Shown here in pieces: positions 1 to 6,772 of a stretch of 20,625 bases of DNA. Source of the stretch: a virus; the IMG/VR virus record IMGVR_UViG_3300035664_000108, positions 1 to 20,625 of that record; one strand, 5' to 3'. Position numbers and translations under genes: made by a program. The notes beneath the pieces are model-generated. The model was given only the letters and a program-made list of their open reading frames with translations. It was not told the DNA's origin and did not search any database. How positions within the stretch are numbered: the first letter of the stretch is position 1; each line of letters begins with the position of its first letter.

Positions 1-2
1 TT

Positions 3-140
3 GATAATATTAAACCCGTTCCTGTCCCTAAAGCTAATGGCTACCAAGATCAAATGAAAGGGGTGAAAACATCTGGCGTTAAAATTCGCGGGGCTGGTGC
101 AGCTAAAAAAGGCTTCACCGCTAGAGGTCCACAGGGCTAA
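3..140 (+). CDS. C-terminal end of a small conserved phage protein (5' truncated by window edge)
   Basis: An open frame enters from the left edge (first complete codon at base 3) and ends at TAA 138-140, giving 45 residues. The visible part is basic and Gly/Ala rich and ends in VKIRGAGAAKKGFTARGPQG. I recognise this type of ending from short proteins that lie just before the head-tail adaptor gene in many podovirus genomes; their function is not known to me. The frame is supported by the tight junction with the next gene: its stop overlaps the ribosome binding site of the adaptor. There is no start codon inside the visible frame near the edge, so the true start lies upstream. It could be a minor capsid or head-completion component, but nothing in the sequence shows that. 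Confidence 0.7.
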   Translation, partial: DNIKPVPVPKANGYQDQMKGVKTSGVKIRGAGAAKKGFTARGPQG

Positions 141-153
141 GGGGCTTCCTTTG
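139..153 (+). promoter_or_regulatory. Ribosome binding site deciding a TTG start
   Basis: The purine run AAGGGG (139-144) overlaps the upstream stop codon and lies 6 nt before TTG 151-153. This is the only good Shine-Dalgarno/start pair near the N-terminus of the adaptor, and it places the initiator directly before NYTEL, where adaptor homologues begin. Confidence 0.65.
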
Positions 154-807
154 AACTACACAGAATTAAGTGCGGCGCTTGTCGCATACACAGAAAATAC
201 AGGGCAAGACTTTGCTGATAACATCCCTACGTTTGTCCAGCAAGCGGAAATGCGTATCTATAATATAGTACAGCTTCCTGCACTACGAAAAAATATGATG
301 GGTGTTGTCACAGCAGATAATAAGTATTTATCAGCTCCTAATGACTTTCTTTCTGTGTTTAGCTTAGCCGTGATTGATGGTACTGGTGAATATCAGTATA
401 TGCTTGATAAAGACGTTAACTTTATTCGCGCCGCATACCCAACACCTACGGCAACAGGGGTGCCTAAATACTATGCTATTTTTGGACCTCAATCTAATCA
501 GGCAACGGAGCTATCGTTTATTTTAGGTCCTACCCCAGACGATGATTATGACGTTGAGCTACATTACTTTTACTATCCAGAGTCTATTGTCACAGCCGGA
601 ACTACTTGGCTTGGCGATAATTTTGATCCTGTACTACTTTATGGCTCGCTAGTTGAAGCTTATACCTACATGAAAGGCGAAGCGGATTTACTTGCGTTAT
701 ACGGACAAAAATATATGGAAGCACTAGCAATTCTTAAAGGGCTTGGAGATGGCAAACAACGCCAAGACGCATACCGATCTGGTCAAGCCAGAATAGCGGT
801 GAAATAG
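151..807 (+). CDS. Head-tail adaptor protein (SU10-adaptor-like)
   Basis: This 218-aa protein probably forms the ring between portal and tail. The N-terminal pattern (NYTEL, then AYTEN, then a helix containing AEMRIYNIV) and the C-terminal helices, rich in Tyr and Lys and ending before a basic tail, match the podovirus adaptor family recognised as phage adaptor protein/SU10 adaptor. The middle is beta-rich with a PxDFLSV segment typical of the family. The frame stays open back to a GTG at 97, but that start would overlap the previous gene by 44 nt and add 18 unrelated residues; TTG 151 has a proper ribosome binding site. The gene ends 2 nt before the next start. Family membership is by recognition of the pattern, without a search. 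Confidence 0.82.
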   Translation: MNYTELSAALVAYTENTGQDFADNIPTFVQQAEMRIYNIVQLPALRKNMMGVVTADNKYLSAPNDFLSVFSLAVIDGTGEYQYMLDKDVNFIRAAYPTPTATGVPKYYAIFGPQSNQATELSFILGPTPDDDYDVELHYFYYPESIVTAGTTWLGDNFDPVLLYGSLVEAYTYMKGEADLLALYGQKYMEALAILKGLGDGKQRQDAYRSGQARIAVK

Positions 808-809
808 TT

Positions 810-1247
810 ATGATTACTCAATGTTTATGCAATAGCTTTCGTGAAGAACTATTTCAAGGTGTCCATAACTTTTCTGCTATTGGCGGTGATGTTTTTAAAA
901 TAGCTCTATACACTGACACTGCACAGATTGGGGCTACAACAACTGCATATACCACGACAGGGCAAGTTGTAGCTACTGGATATACCGCTGGCGGCAAAAC
1001 GCTACTTGGGCAATCCATAACGGTAGCACAACCTCAAACAGGACCTCAGACATATATTACGTTTGATAACGCCGAGTGGACGGGTACAGATATAGTAGCT
1101 AGAGGTGCTTTGATTTATAATAGTTCGCAATCAAATAAAGCGGTTTTGGTTCTTAATTTTGGGCTTGATGTGTCTGCAACTGACGGGGTTTTTACAATTA
1201 CTATGCCCGTAGCAGCCCCAAATACAGCTTTAATATGTTTTTCATAA
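810..1247 (+). CDS. Conserved phage virion protein of unknown function (beta-rich, 145 aa)
   Basis: The protein begins with a short helix-like segment (NSFREELFQGVHNF) followed by GGDVFKIALYT and TAYTTTGQVVATGYTAGGK. This combination is familiar from a widespread group of uncharacterised phage proteins coded among tail genes. The rest alternates hydrophobic and polar residues and is Thr/Ala/Gly rich, as in a beta-sandwich. There is no signal peptide or membrane helix. It starts 2 nt after the adaptor stop with only a weak GGTGA-like Shine-Dalgarno, so it may be translated partly by coupling. Position between adaptor and fibre-type genes suggests a tail or head-surface decoration role; this is inference. 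Confidence 0.8.
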   Translation: MITQCLCNSFREELFQGVHNFSAIGGDVFKIALYTDTAQIGATTTAYTTTGQVVATGYTAGGKTLLGQSITVAQPQTGPQTYITFDNAEWTGTDIVARGALIYNSSQSNKAVLVLNFGLDVSATDGVFTITMPVAAPNTALICFS

Positions 1248-1259
1248 ATAGGTATTAAT

Positions 1260-1838
1260 ATGCACACAGAAAAAGTAGATGCACAAGACTCATTAGGCGC
1301 AACAACCCTTCTTGGTGGTAGTGTAGGCGAGCAACTTTCAGTCACAGGTCGATATGATGTTAAATGCCTTGATGCTGATGGTAATTTAAAGTGGGAAGAT
1401 TCAATTGAGAATCTCGTTGTGACTGTAGGTAAAAATAACTTACTCGATGTTTATTTAGGCGCAAGTACACCGACAACTACTTGGTACATGGGTCTTGTTG
1501 ACAACGCTTCATTCAGCGCTTACGCGGCTGGAGACACATTAGCTTCTCATACAGGCTGGCTAGAATACTTAGACTATACTATTTCAGGTAGTTCTACCAA
1601 TAGAGCAGCAGTAGCTTGGAACGCAGCATCATCAGGTTCTAAAGCATCAACAGCCACTACGTTTACAATTAGTGGTGCTGGCGGTACTGTGCTTGGCGTT
1701 ATACTGTGTGCGACACAGGCAAGAAACACGTCATCTAATGGTGGTGCAGGTATTCTTTATTCAGCAGGTAGTTTTGCAACTTCGCGTGCAGTTATTGCAG
1801 GTGATTCGCTTCTTGTAACTTATACAGCATCAGTGTAA
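1260..1838 (+). CDS. Conserved phage virion protein of unknown function (192 aa)
   Basis: After a variable N-terminus, residues ~30-60 carry GRYDVKCLDADGNLKWEDS and ENLVVTVGKNNLLD, followed by TWYMGLVDNASFSAYAAGD and a Ser/Thr/Ala-rich beta region ending in SLLVTYTASV. I recognise this arrangement from a common family of uncharacterised phage proteins, often next to the family of the preceding gene. No catalytic motif, transmembrane segment or signal peptide is visible. Translation starts at ATG 1260 with a weak AGG about 8 nt upstream. A tail or surface protein of the late operon is the most likely role, inferred from position and composition only. Confidence 0.78.
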   Translation: MHTEKVDAQDSLGATTLLGGSVGEQLSVTGRYDVKCLDADGNLKWEDSIENLVVTVGKNNLLDVYLGASTPTTTWYMGLVDNASFSAYAAGDTLASHTGWLEYLDYTISGSSTNRAAVAWNAASSGSKASTATTFTISGAGGTVLGVILCATQARNTSSNGGAGILYSAGSFATSRAVIAGDSLLVTYTASV

Positions 1839-1847
1839 GGACTTATT

Positions 1848-2654
1848 GTGGCTGGCGGTTGGGGTAGCGGAACTTGGGGGCAAGCTGGATGGGGTGACTC
1901 AGTCTATGAGGATACTCTTACTGAATCTGTAACAGCTACGAGCACCCAATCTGGTGCAGTAACTCAATCGCAAACGCTTACTGAATCTGTAACAGCTACT
2001 GATAGTCAATCATCGGTACTAAATGCGGTAGGGGCGCTTACTGAAACAGCTACAGCTACTGCTGCACAAACTGGAAACTTAATAGCAAGTCCTACGTTAA
2101 CTGAATCGGTATCAGCTACTGATGTGGTAGTCGGTGGTTTAGCAATAGCAGAAAGTTTAACAGAATCAGTAGTTGCAATAGATACACAGTCCTACACATT
2201 AAACGCTAGTGCTTCATTAACAGAGACAGTATCAGCAGATTCTAGTTTAGTAGCGGGAATATTGTTTACAAATTCTATAACAGAAACAGTATTGGCGTCA
2301 GATTCACAAACTACTGTACTGTATGCTGTAGGGGGTATCACAGAATCAATTAGTGCAACTGATTCACAAAGTGTAACCGTTTATATAACGGCTAGTGTAC
2401 TAGAAGAATTACTCGCCGAAGACTCACAAAGTGCTTCACTAGATGCTATAGCATCTATAATTGAGATAGGGGATGCAGTTGATGTAGTGTTTGCTAATGG
2501 GTCGTTCTATGTAACTATTAACGAAACAGTTTATGCACTTGACTCAGTTACTGGGCGATATTTGTGGGAACCTATAGACGATACCCAAACTCCCGCGTGG
2601 AGTATAATAAACAACAATCAGACTTCTACTTGGACACCGATAACGACTTCATAG
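1848..2654 (+). CDS. Repeat-built virion protein with eleven 20-residue units
   Basis: This 268-aa protein starts at GTG 1848, with AAGGA (1837-1841) overlapping the upstream stop. Residues 1-22 carry a Trp/Gly motif (GWGSGTWGQAGWG). Residues 23-242 divide without a gap into eleven units of exactly 20 residues with consensus near xLTESVTATDSQSxxLxAxx. The last 26 residues contain spaced W-x-x-I elements (PAWSIINN, STWTPITTS) of a kind I know from the ends of repetitive phage tail proteins. Thr/Ser/Ala/Val composition and strict periodicity suggest a repetitive beta structure, such as a fibrous rod or decoration. The two N-terminal units are most alike at DNA level and the later ones drift, so the array is old in part. 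No enzyme motif is visible and the function is unknown. Confidence 0.8.
   Translation: MAGGWGSGTWGQAGWGDSVYEDTLTESVTATSTQSGAVTQSQTLTESVTATDSQSSVLNAVGALTETATATAAQTGNLIASPTLTESVSATDVVVGGLAIAESLTESVVAIDTQSYTLNASASLTETVSADSSLVAGILFTNSITETVLASDSQTTVLYAVGGITESISATDSQSVTVYITASVLEELLAEDSQSASLDAIASIIEIGDAVDVVFANGSFYVTINETVYALDSVTGRYLWEPIDDTQTPAWSIINNNQTSTWTPITTS
1914..2573 (+). repeat. Tandem array, 11 units of 60 bp (20 aa)
   Basis: Eleven in-phase 60-bp units without any insertion or deletion. The best conserved part encodes (L/I)-T-E-(S/T) at unit positions 2-5; this motif decays in units 9 and 10 (VLEE, IIEI) and partly returns as INET in unit 11. Confidence 0.85.
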
Positions 2655-2663
2655 GTGCATTAA

Positions 2664-3464
2664 ATGGCTACATCATATACAACATTATTAGGGCTTGCCC
2701 AACCTGCTACAGGTGAGCTAGGTGGTACTTGGGGATCGGTAGTTAACGCGAGCGTAACTCAACTTGTTGAGGACTCTGTTGCGGGGGTTGCTACACAATC
2801 TGTTGCTTCTGGTAATTGGACCCTTTCAACAACTGGGGCTGGTGCGACAAATGAAGCACGAAAAGCCATTCTTATCCCAACAGGCTCACCCGGTGTATCG
2901 CGCAATATTATTGCACCTAGCTCAAGTAAAGCATACCTTGTTATTAACCAATCAAATGCGGCTGTAGTGCTTAAAGGTGCAGCAACAACAGGGGTAACGA
3001 TCGCTACTGGGGCTAATGTGCTAGTTGCTTGGAACGGTAGTGACTTTGTTAGCGTAACACCATCTTTATCAGCATATTTACCATTAGCTGGTGGTACGAT
3101 GACGGGTCTATTGACCACGAAAGAGTTAGCGTTAACTAAGACCGCACCAAGTATTTCAGCAGGTGTTTTGACTTTAGATTGCTCGTTATCTAATACATTT
3201 GCTGTTAGTTTAAACGCTGCAATTACTTCATTTACAGTTAGTAATATCCCAACATCGGGCAGTTACTACGAGTTTAATTTAGAGTTTACAGCAGATGGTA
3301 CAGCGCGGGCTGTAACATGGACTTTCTCAAGCGTTGCAGTTAAATGGCCTGGCGGTACAGCTCCTACGTTAACAAGTACAAACGGTAAAAAAGATACATT
3401 CGTATTCTACACTTACGATGCCGGTACGACTTGGCTTGGCTTCGTTGCAGGGCAAAACCTATAA
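2664..3464 (+). CDS. Tail-fibre-like protein
   Basis: This 266-aa protein opens with YTTLLGLAQPATGELGGTWG, an N-terminal module I know from phage tail fibre and spike proteins. Around residues 138-150 it has YLPLAGGTMTGLL, the Pro-Leu-Ala-Gly-Gly-Thr-Met-Thr-Gly repeat element found in many fibres. The C-terminal ~100 residues (LTLDCSLSNTF, then FTADGTARAVTW, ending in WLGFVAGQNL) form a beta-rich tip domain. Start ATG 2664 has AGGTG at 2653-2657. It should be surface exposed and may contact the host receptor or another fibre protein. The homing endonuclease gene begins 9 nt after its stop. Fibre class assignment is good; receptor and exact position on the tail are unknown. Confidence 0.8.
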   Translation: MATSYTTLLGLAQPATGELGGTWGSVVNASVTQLVEDSVAGVATQSVASGNWTLSTTGAGATNEARKAILIPTGSPGVSRNIIAPSSSKAYLVINQSNAAVVLKGAATTGVTIATGANVLVAWNGSDFVSVTPSLSAYLPLAGGTMTGLLTTKELALTKTAPSISAGVLTLDCSLSNTFAVSLNAAITSFTVSNIPTSGSYYEFNLEFTADGTARAVTWTFSSVAVKWPGGTAPTLTSTNGKKDTFVFYTYDAGTTWLGFVAGQNL

Positions 3465-3465
3465 T
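3436..3465 (+). promoter_or_regulatory. Possible sigma70-like promoter for the homing endonuclease
   Basis: TTGGCT (3436-3441) and a perfect TATAAT (3460-3465) are separated by 18 bp. A start point about 7 nt after the -10 would fall near 3472, only ~2 nt before the endonuclease ATG, giving an almost leaderless mRNA. TATAAT also occurs at 259-264 and 2603-2608 without a -35 match, so chance is a real possibility. Confidence 0.3.
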
Positions 3466-3475
3466 ACGTTATTAT
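3461..3475 (+). promoter_or_regulatory. AT-rich hairpin over stop and start codons before the endonuclease
   Basis: ATAATA (3461-3466), loop CGT, TATTAT (3470-3475) form a 6-bp stem that includes the stop of the fibre gene (3462-3464) and the AT of the endonuclease start codon (ATG 3474-3476). No Shine-Dalgarno lies at a normal distance upstream. The stem is weak (all A-T), so any effect on translation is inferred. Confidence 0.4.
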
Positions 3476-4238
3476 GAATATTTACTATACTTACGCTTTA
3501 ATCAATCCTTTTACTAATGTGATATTTTATGTTGGTAAAGGGAAAGATAATCGAGCTATGGAACACATAGTAGAAGCGACTAAACCTAATGGTAAACGTG
3601 CTAATAAGCATAAGCTCAACACAATTAGAGATATATTAGCTAAAAATGGTGAAGTAATTATAAAATACATAGACACTAATATAACTGAAAAAATTGCTTT
3701 TGAGTTAGAATGTTTTTTAATTGAACTGTTAGGTAGACGCGACAACAAAACAGGTGTGCTTACAAATCTTACTGATGGCGGAGAAGGTTTATCTGGGTTA
3801 CAAAGAGACTTATCTGGTAAAAATAACCCTAATTACGGTAAACGCGGTGAAATGGCTACTTGGTGGGGTAAAAAACACACCGAAGACACTAAACGTAAAC
3901 AGTCAGAATCTCAAAAAGGTAGAGTGTTTAGCGAAGCGCATAAAAGGGCTATGCGAAAACCTAAATCCGAACAAGGAAAGATTAACATTGCTAAGGCTAG
4001 ATTAGAAACTTCTTATAGACCATCTGAAGAAACTAAAAGAAAAACTAGCGAAGCATTGAAAGGTAGACCAAGCCCAACAAAAGGTAAAAAAATGTCAGAC
4101 GAGTTTAAAGCATCGATTAGTAAAAGATTTTTAGGTGTACCAAAAAAGAAAATTGAATGCCATAATTGCCACAATAGTGTTGCAATAAACACGGCTAATC
4201 GTTGGCACTTTGATAATTGCAAGGAGTTAACAAAATGA
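3474..4238 (+). CDS. Free-standing GIY-YIG homing endonuclease with NUMOD3 motifs and zinc finger
   Basis: A 254-aa selfish DNA endonuclease. Residues 1-105 are a GIY-YIG nuclease domain of the variant type: TYA (6-8) and YVG (19-21), then GKGKDNRAMEH with Arg27 as the expected catalytic arginine. The acidic metal ligand is probably Glu77 or Glu79, before the LTNLTDGGEG element. Residues ~114-220 hold several NUMOD3-type DNA-binding modules (for example SGKNNPNYGKRG and TKRKTSEALKGRP). The C-terminus has a C2HC zinc-finger-like motif, Cys229, Cys232, His245 and Cys249, in the familiar RWHFDNCK ending. The gene is A+T richer than its neighbours, as expected for recent arrival. It appears complete, lies between two tail genes that both look intact, and its TGA overlaps the next ATG. 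Its start lacks a good ribosome binding site. Confidence 0.9.
   Translation: MNIYYTYALINPFTNVIFYVGKGKDNRAMEHIVEATKPNGKRANKHKLNTIRDILAKNGEVIIKYIDTNITEKIAFELECFLIELLGRRDNKTGVLTNLTDGGEGLSGLQRDLSGKNNPNYGKRGEMATWWGKKHTEDTKRKQSESQKGRVFSEAHKRAMRKPKSEQGKINIAKARLETSYRPSEETKRKTSEALKGRPSPTKGKKMSDEFKASISKRFLGVPKKKIECHNCHNSVAINTANRWHFDNCKELTK
4221..4237 (+). promoter_or_regulatory. Ribosome binding site of the tail gene inside the endonuclease gene
   Basis: AAGGAG (4221-4226) lies 8 nt before ATG 4235-4237 and is read as Lys-Glu near the endonuclease C-terminus. It fixes the start of the downstream gene at 4235 rather than the in-frame TTG at 4217. Confidence 0.8.
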
Positions 4239-6142
4239 GTTTATTAAAAGTAGCTGGCACTACAGCTACAAGTGGGCAATTATATGTGGATTCGGTCTTT
4301 TCTACCTATCTCTACACCGGCAACGGCTCAACGCAAACCATCACTAACGGCATTGACTTGGCTGGTAAGGGTGGGTTGGTTTGGATAAAAGAAAGAAATT
4401 TTACTGATAGCCATCAATTGATTGATACAAATCGAGGTGTAGGAAATGCTTTATCATCTGATTTATCGTTTGCGAATAATTATAGCCCAACTGGTTTAAC
4501 TAATTTTAATAGCAATGGGTTTTCACTTGGTAGCTCGTCTTATGTGAATGGTTCATATAACTACGCCTCATGGACATTCCGCGAAGCACCTAAGTTTTTT
4601 GATGTGGTGACATATACGGGGACAGGTAGTGCAAGAACGATTGCACATAACTTAGGTATTGCTCCGGGAATGATTATTGTTAAGCGTACTGATGCAACAA
4701 AAGATTGGCAGGTTTATCACAGAAGTTTAACCTCAGCTGCGTATTCAATGCAGTTAAATTTAACTGACCCGCAAGCCTCAGCACCTACCGTATGGAACTC
4801 AACTGCACCGACAAGCTCAGTGTTTTCTGTAGGTACAGACTCAACGGTTAATGCTTCTGGTGGCACTTACGTCGCCTACCTATTTGCCCACGATACGTCA
4901 TCAACTGGGATTATTCAGTGTGGGAGTTATGGAGGTAATGGGAGTATCCCCGGCCCAACTGTTTCATTAGGTTGGGAACCGCAATACATACTTGTAAAAA
5001 GAGCCACAGGCGTAAATACTAATTGGGCAGTATTTGATGTGATGAGAGGGATGCCTGTAAGTACAACAGCGAATGCAATGTTGGCGCCAAATTTATCAGA
5101 TGCAGAATTTTCAAGTGGGTTTGTTAAGCCGAATGCTACTGGATTTCAAATAACAAATACCGGCGGAGGTTTTAATTCTTCTGGTGAAACCTACATCTAC
5201 ATGGCAATCCGTCGCCCAAACAAGCCGCCTACAACGGGGACGCAGGTTTATTTCACTGACCAAGCCGACGGCACAGGAGCATCCAACCCTCCTCAATTTG
5301 TAAGTGGGTTTCCAGTTGATTTAGCGTGGTATCAAGGCACAACAGGCGCGGCTGCTAGATGGACACCTAGGTTAACGTCTGGGTACTTTACGGAGTCTTC
5401 ATCAACTGCTGCTGAAGTTGTTTCATCCGCAACAAAATTTGACTATATGAATGGGTGGTTTAACGCAAATTTATCTAGTGGTTATTGGTCTTGGATGTTC
5501 AAACGCGCCCCCGGATTCTTTGATGTGGTTTGCTATACGGGGACGAGTAGCACTGTTGTAGTAACTAATAACTTAACAGTAGCACCAGAATTAATTATTA
5601 CAAAAAATAGATCCTCAACCGCAGATTGGGCTGTTTGTTATGGTTTTACTACAACAAATATGGGGTTTATGTTTTTAAACTCTGGGGGAGCTGCATCGTA
5701 TGACACTTATGCAAATCTTGGCGTATTAAACTCGAAACCAACTTCAACATCCTATTCACTTACTGCTGGGAGCGGGTTATTTATTAACAATCCAGGGTCT
5801 AATTTTGTCGCCTACCTATTTGCCACACTAGCTGGAATCTCTAAAGTAGGTTCTTACACAGGTAATGGTACAGGACAATCTATCGCGTGTGGATTTGGCT
5901 CTGGTGGTGCAAGGTTCGTCTTGATTAAGCGCACAGACTCTACTGGCGGTTGGTACACATTTGACTCGGCTCGTGGATTAACAAGTGGCTCAAGTCCATA
6001 CTTACTGCTTAATAGCACAGCGGCACAGGTCACGGGTAATAACGGTGTCTACGCATCATCGGGTGGCTTTACACTAGGTGCAACGGCAATAACAACGACC
6101 AATATAGCAACAGCAACATACATCTTCTTAGCAGTGGCATAG
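4235..6142 (+). CDS. Large tail/fibre protein with duplicated DUF7483-like domains
   Basis: A 635-aa protein without enzyme motifs, built from repeated beta domains. Units starting with a Tyr-Thr-Gly-(Asn/Thr)-Gly-like motif recur about five times (YTGNGSTQTI, YTGTGSARTI, YGGNGSI, YTGTSSTVVV, YTGNGTGQSI). They are often followed by a (V/A)-P-x-x-I-I-(V/T)-K strand and a W-x-V/W-x-x-F segment. This pattern matches what I know as DUF7483 in phage tail proteins. The two halves are related: APKFFDVVTYTGTG pairs with APGFFDVVCYTGTS, and FVAYLFA-type segments lie 312 residues apart. No signal peptide or membrane helix is present. Start ATG 4235 overlaps the endonuclease TGA in ATGA, so translation may be coupled. 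It is probably a host-contact fibre or tail surface protein; the receptor is unknown. Confidence 0.8.
   Translation: MSLLKVAGTTATSGQLYVDSVFSTYLYTGNGSTQTITNGIDLAGKGGLVWIKERNFTDSHQLIDTNRGVGNALSSDLSFANNYSPTGLTNFNSNGFSLGSSSYVNGSYNYASWTFREAPKFFDVVTYTGTGSARTIAHNLGIAPGMIIVKRTDATKDWQVYHRSLTSAAYSMQLNLTDPQASAPTVWNSTAPTSSVFSVGTDSTVNASGGTYVAYLFAHDTSSTGIIQCGSYGGNGSIPGPTVSLGWEPQYILVKRATGVNTNWAVFDVMRGMPVSTTANAMLAPNLSDAEFSSGFVKPNATGFQITNTGGGFNSSGETYIYMAIRRPNKPPTTGTQVYFTDQADGTGASNPPQFVSGFPVDLAWYQGTTGAAARWTPRLTSGYFTESSSTAAEVVSSATKFDYMNGWFNANLSSGYWSWMFKRAPGFFDVVCYTGTSSTVVVTNNLTVAPELIITKNRSSTADWAVCYGFTTTNMGFMFLNSGGAASYDTYANLGVLNSKPTSTSYSLTAGSGLFINNPGSNFVAYLFATLAGISKVGSYTGNGTGQSIACGFGSGGARFVLIKRTDSTGGWYTFDSARGLTSGSSPYLLLNSTAAQVTGNNGVYASSGGFTLGATAITTTNIATATYIFLAVA
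4598..5824 (+). repeat. Diverged internal duplication, ~936 bp period
   Basis: Segments at about 4598-4635 and 5516-5553 are similar, and an 18-nt string beginning GTCGCCTACC is identical at 4871-4888 and 5807-5824. The 936-bp offset of the latter equals 312 codons. The coordinates span the first copy to the end of the second matching string. Confidence 0.6.
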
Positions 6143-6151
6143 GACATATCA

Positions 6152-6577
6152 ATGGCAAACTATATCAATTTACAAACACACCAAGTTAGCACGGAATCTG
6201 AAATCCGTGCAGCGCATCCTAACACATCTTTCCCTGTGCCTTTTACAGTAGAAGGCTACTCGTGCGTATTTGATGCAGGGCAACCAGACTACGATAAGTA
6301 CACGCAGACTATTGCGCAAGGCGTACCTGTAGAGGCTTTACCTAATCACTGGGAGCAAACATGGATAGTCTTAGACCTCAATGCAGAGCAACTTGCTGAG
6401 GCACAAGCGCAAAAGATTGAAGATGAGAAAGCAAAAATCAAATCTGACATTGCAGCATTAGAAGCGTCAGTCACACCGCGTAGACAGCGCGAGGCCATCC
6501 TCAGTATTGATACCACATGGCTTGCAGATATTGAAATTCAAATCGGTCAACTCAGACAACAATTATCGGAGTTATAG
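6152..6577 (+). CDS. Putative tail fibre assembly protein or fibre-associated protein
   Basis: This 141-aa protein has an N-terminal ~75-residue globular part (SEIRAAHPNTSFPVPF, then Trp-rich HWEQTWIV). A charged helix follows, residues ~77-141, rich in Ala, Glu, Gln and Lys and suited to a coiled coil. The C-terminal VTPRRQREAILSIDTTWLAD segment is familiar from small proteins placed after tail fibre genes and often called fibre assembly or DUF4376-like proteins. ATG 6152 is preceded by AGGA (6141-6144), which overlaps the previous stop. Its place directly after the fibre gene supports a chaperone-like role, but a structural role cannot be excluded. The assignment rests on pattern and context. 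Confidence 0.6.
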   Translation: MANYINLQTHQVSTESEIRAAHPNTSFPVPFTVEGYSCVFDAGQPDYDKYTQTIAQGVPVEALPNHWEQTWIVLDLNAEQLAEAQAQKIEDEKAKIKSDIAALEASVTPRRQREAILSIDTTWLADIEIQIGQLRQQLSEL

Positions 6578-6579
6578 AC

Positions 6580-6771
6580 ATGAACAAAATACTTAAAGCG
6601 TGGAACTATTTAATGGCTCGATTAAAAGAGCCTTCTACCTACGCAAGTGTGGCAGCACTCGCAACGATGGCGGGTGTGAATATTGATGCAACGCCTGTTG
6701 TGCATGACAGCTTAACTGCCGCTAGTGTCGTGTTTGGTATGATTGGACTGTTTGTTTCAGAAGGTAAATAA
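6580..6771 (+). CDS. Holin-like small membrane protein
   Basis: A 63-aa protein directly before the endolysin gene. The basic N-terminus (MNKILKAWNYLMARLKEPS) is followed by hydrophobic stretches at about residues 21-33 and 45-59, and the C-terminus is short and polar (SEGK). The KEPSTYASVAALATMAG segment resembles small phage holins. In this family the protein accumulates in the inner membrane and opens it at a set time, letting the endolysin reach the cell wall. GGAG (6568-6571) lies 8 nt before ATG 6580. The first hydrophobic stretch is short, so one or two membrane passes are possible. The holin role is inferred from size, hydrophobicity and neighbour. Confidence 0.7.
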   Translation: MNKILKAWNYLMARLKEPSTYASVAALATMAGVNIDATPVVHDSLTAASVVFGMIGLFVSEGK

Positions 6772-6772
6772 T

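Noticed and set aside
97-150. Longer N-terminus for the adaptor from GTG 97
   Set aside because: It would overlap the preceding conserved frame by 44 nt, has no fitting ribosome binding site, and adds residues unlike adaptor proteins.
259-264. TATAAT inside the adaptor gene; a second one at 2603-2608
   Set aside because: No -35-like hexamer at proper distance and positions within coding sequence; treated as chance in an A+T-rich genome.
1914-2573. CRISPR-like array because of the regular 60-bp period
   Set aside because: The repeat is in frame, has no unique spacers between identical repeats, and encodes a coherent protein repeat.
2759-3118. - strand open frame of 119 codons opposite the fibre gene
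   Set aside because: It is antisense to a recognisable fibre protein with no domain or start signal of its own.
4217-4234. Upstream TTG start for the DUF7483-like tail gene
   Set aside because: ATG 4235 has AAGGAG at 8 nt; the TTG would place this ribosome binding site inside its own gene.
3474-4238. Group I intron or intein around the endonuclease
   Set aside because: The frame starts and ends at the flanking gene borders, both neighbours look complete, and there is no space for intron RNA or intein splice motifs.
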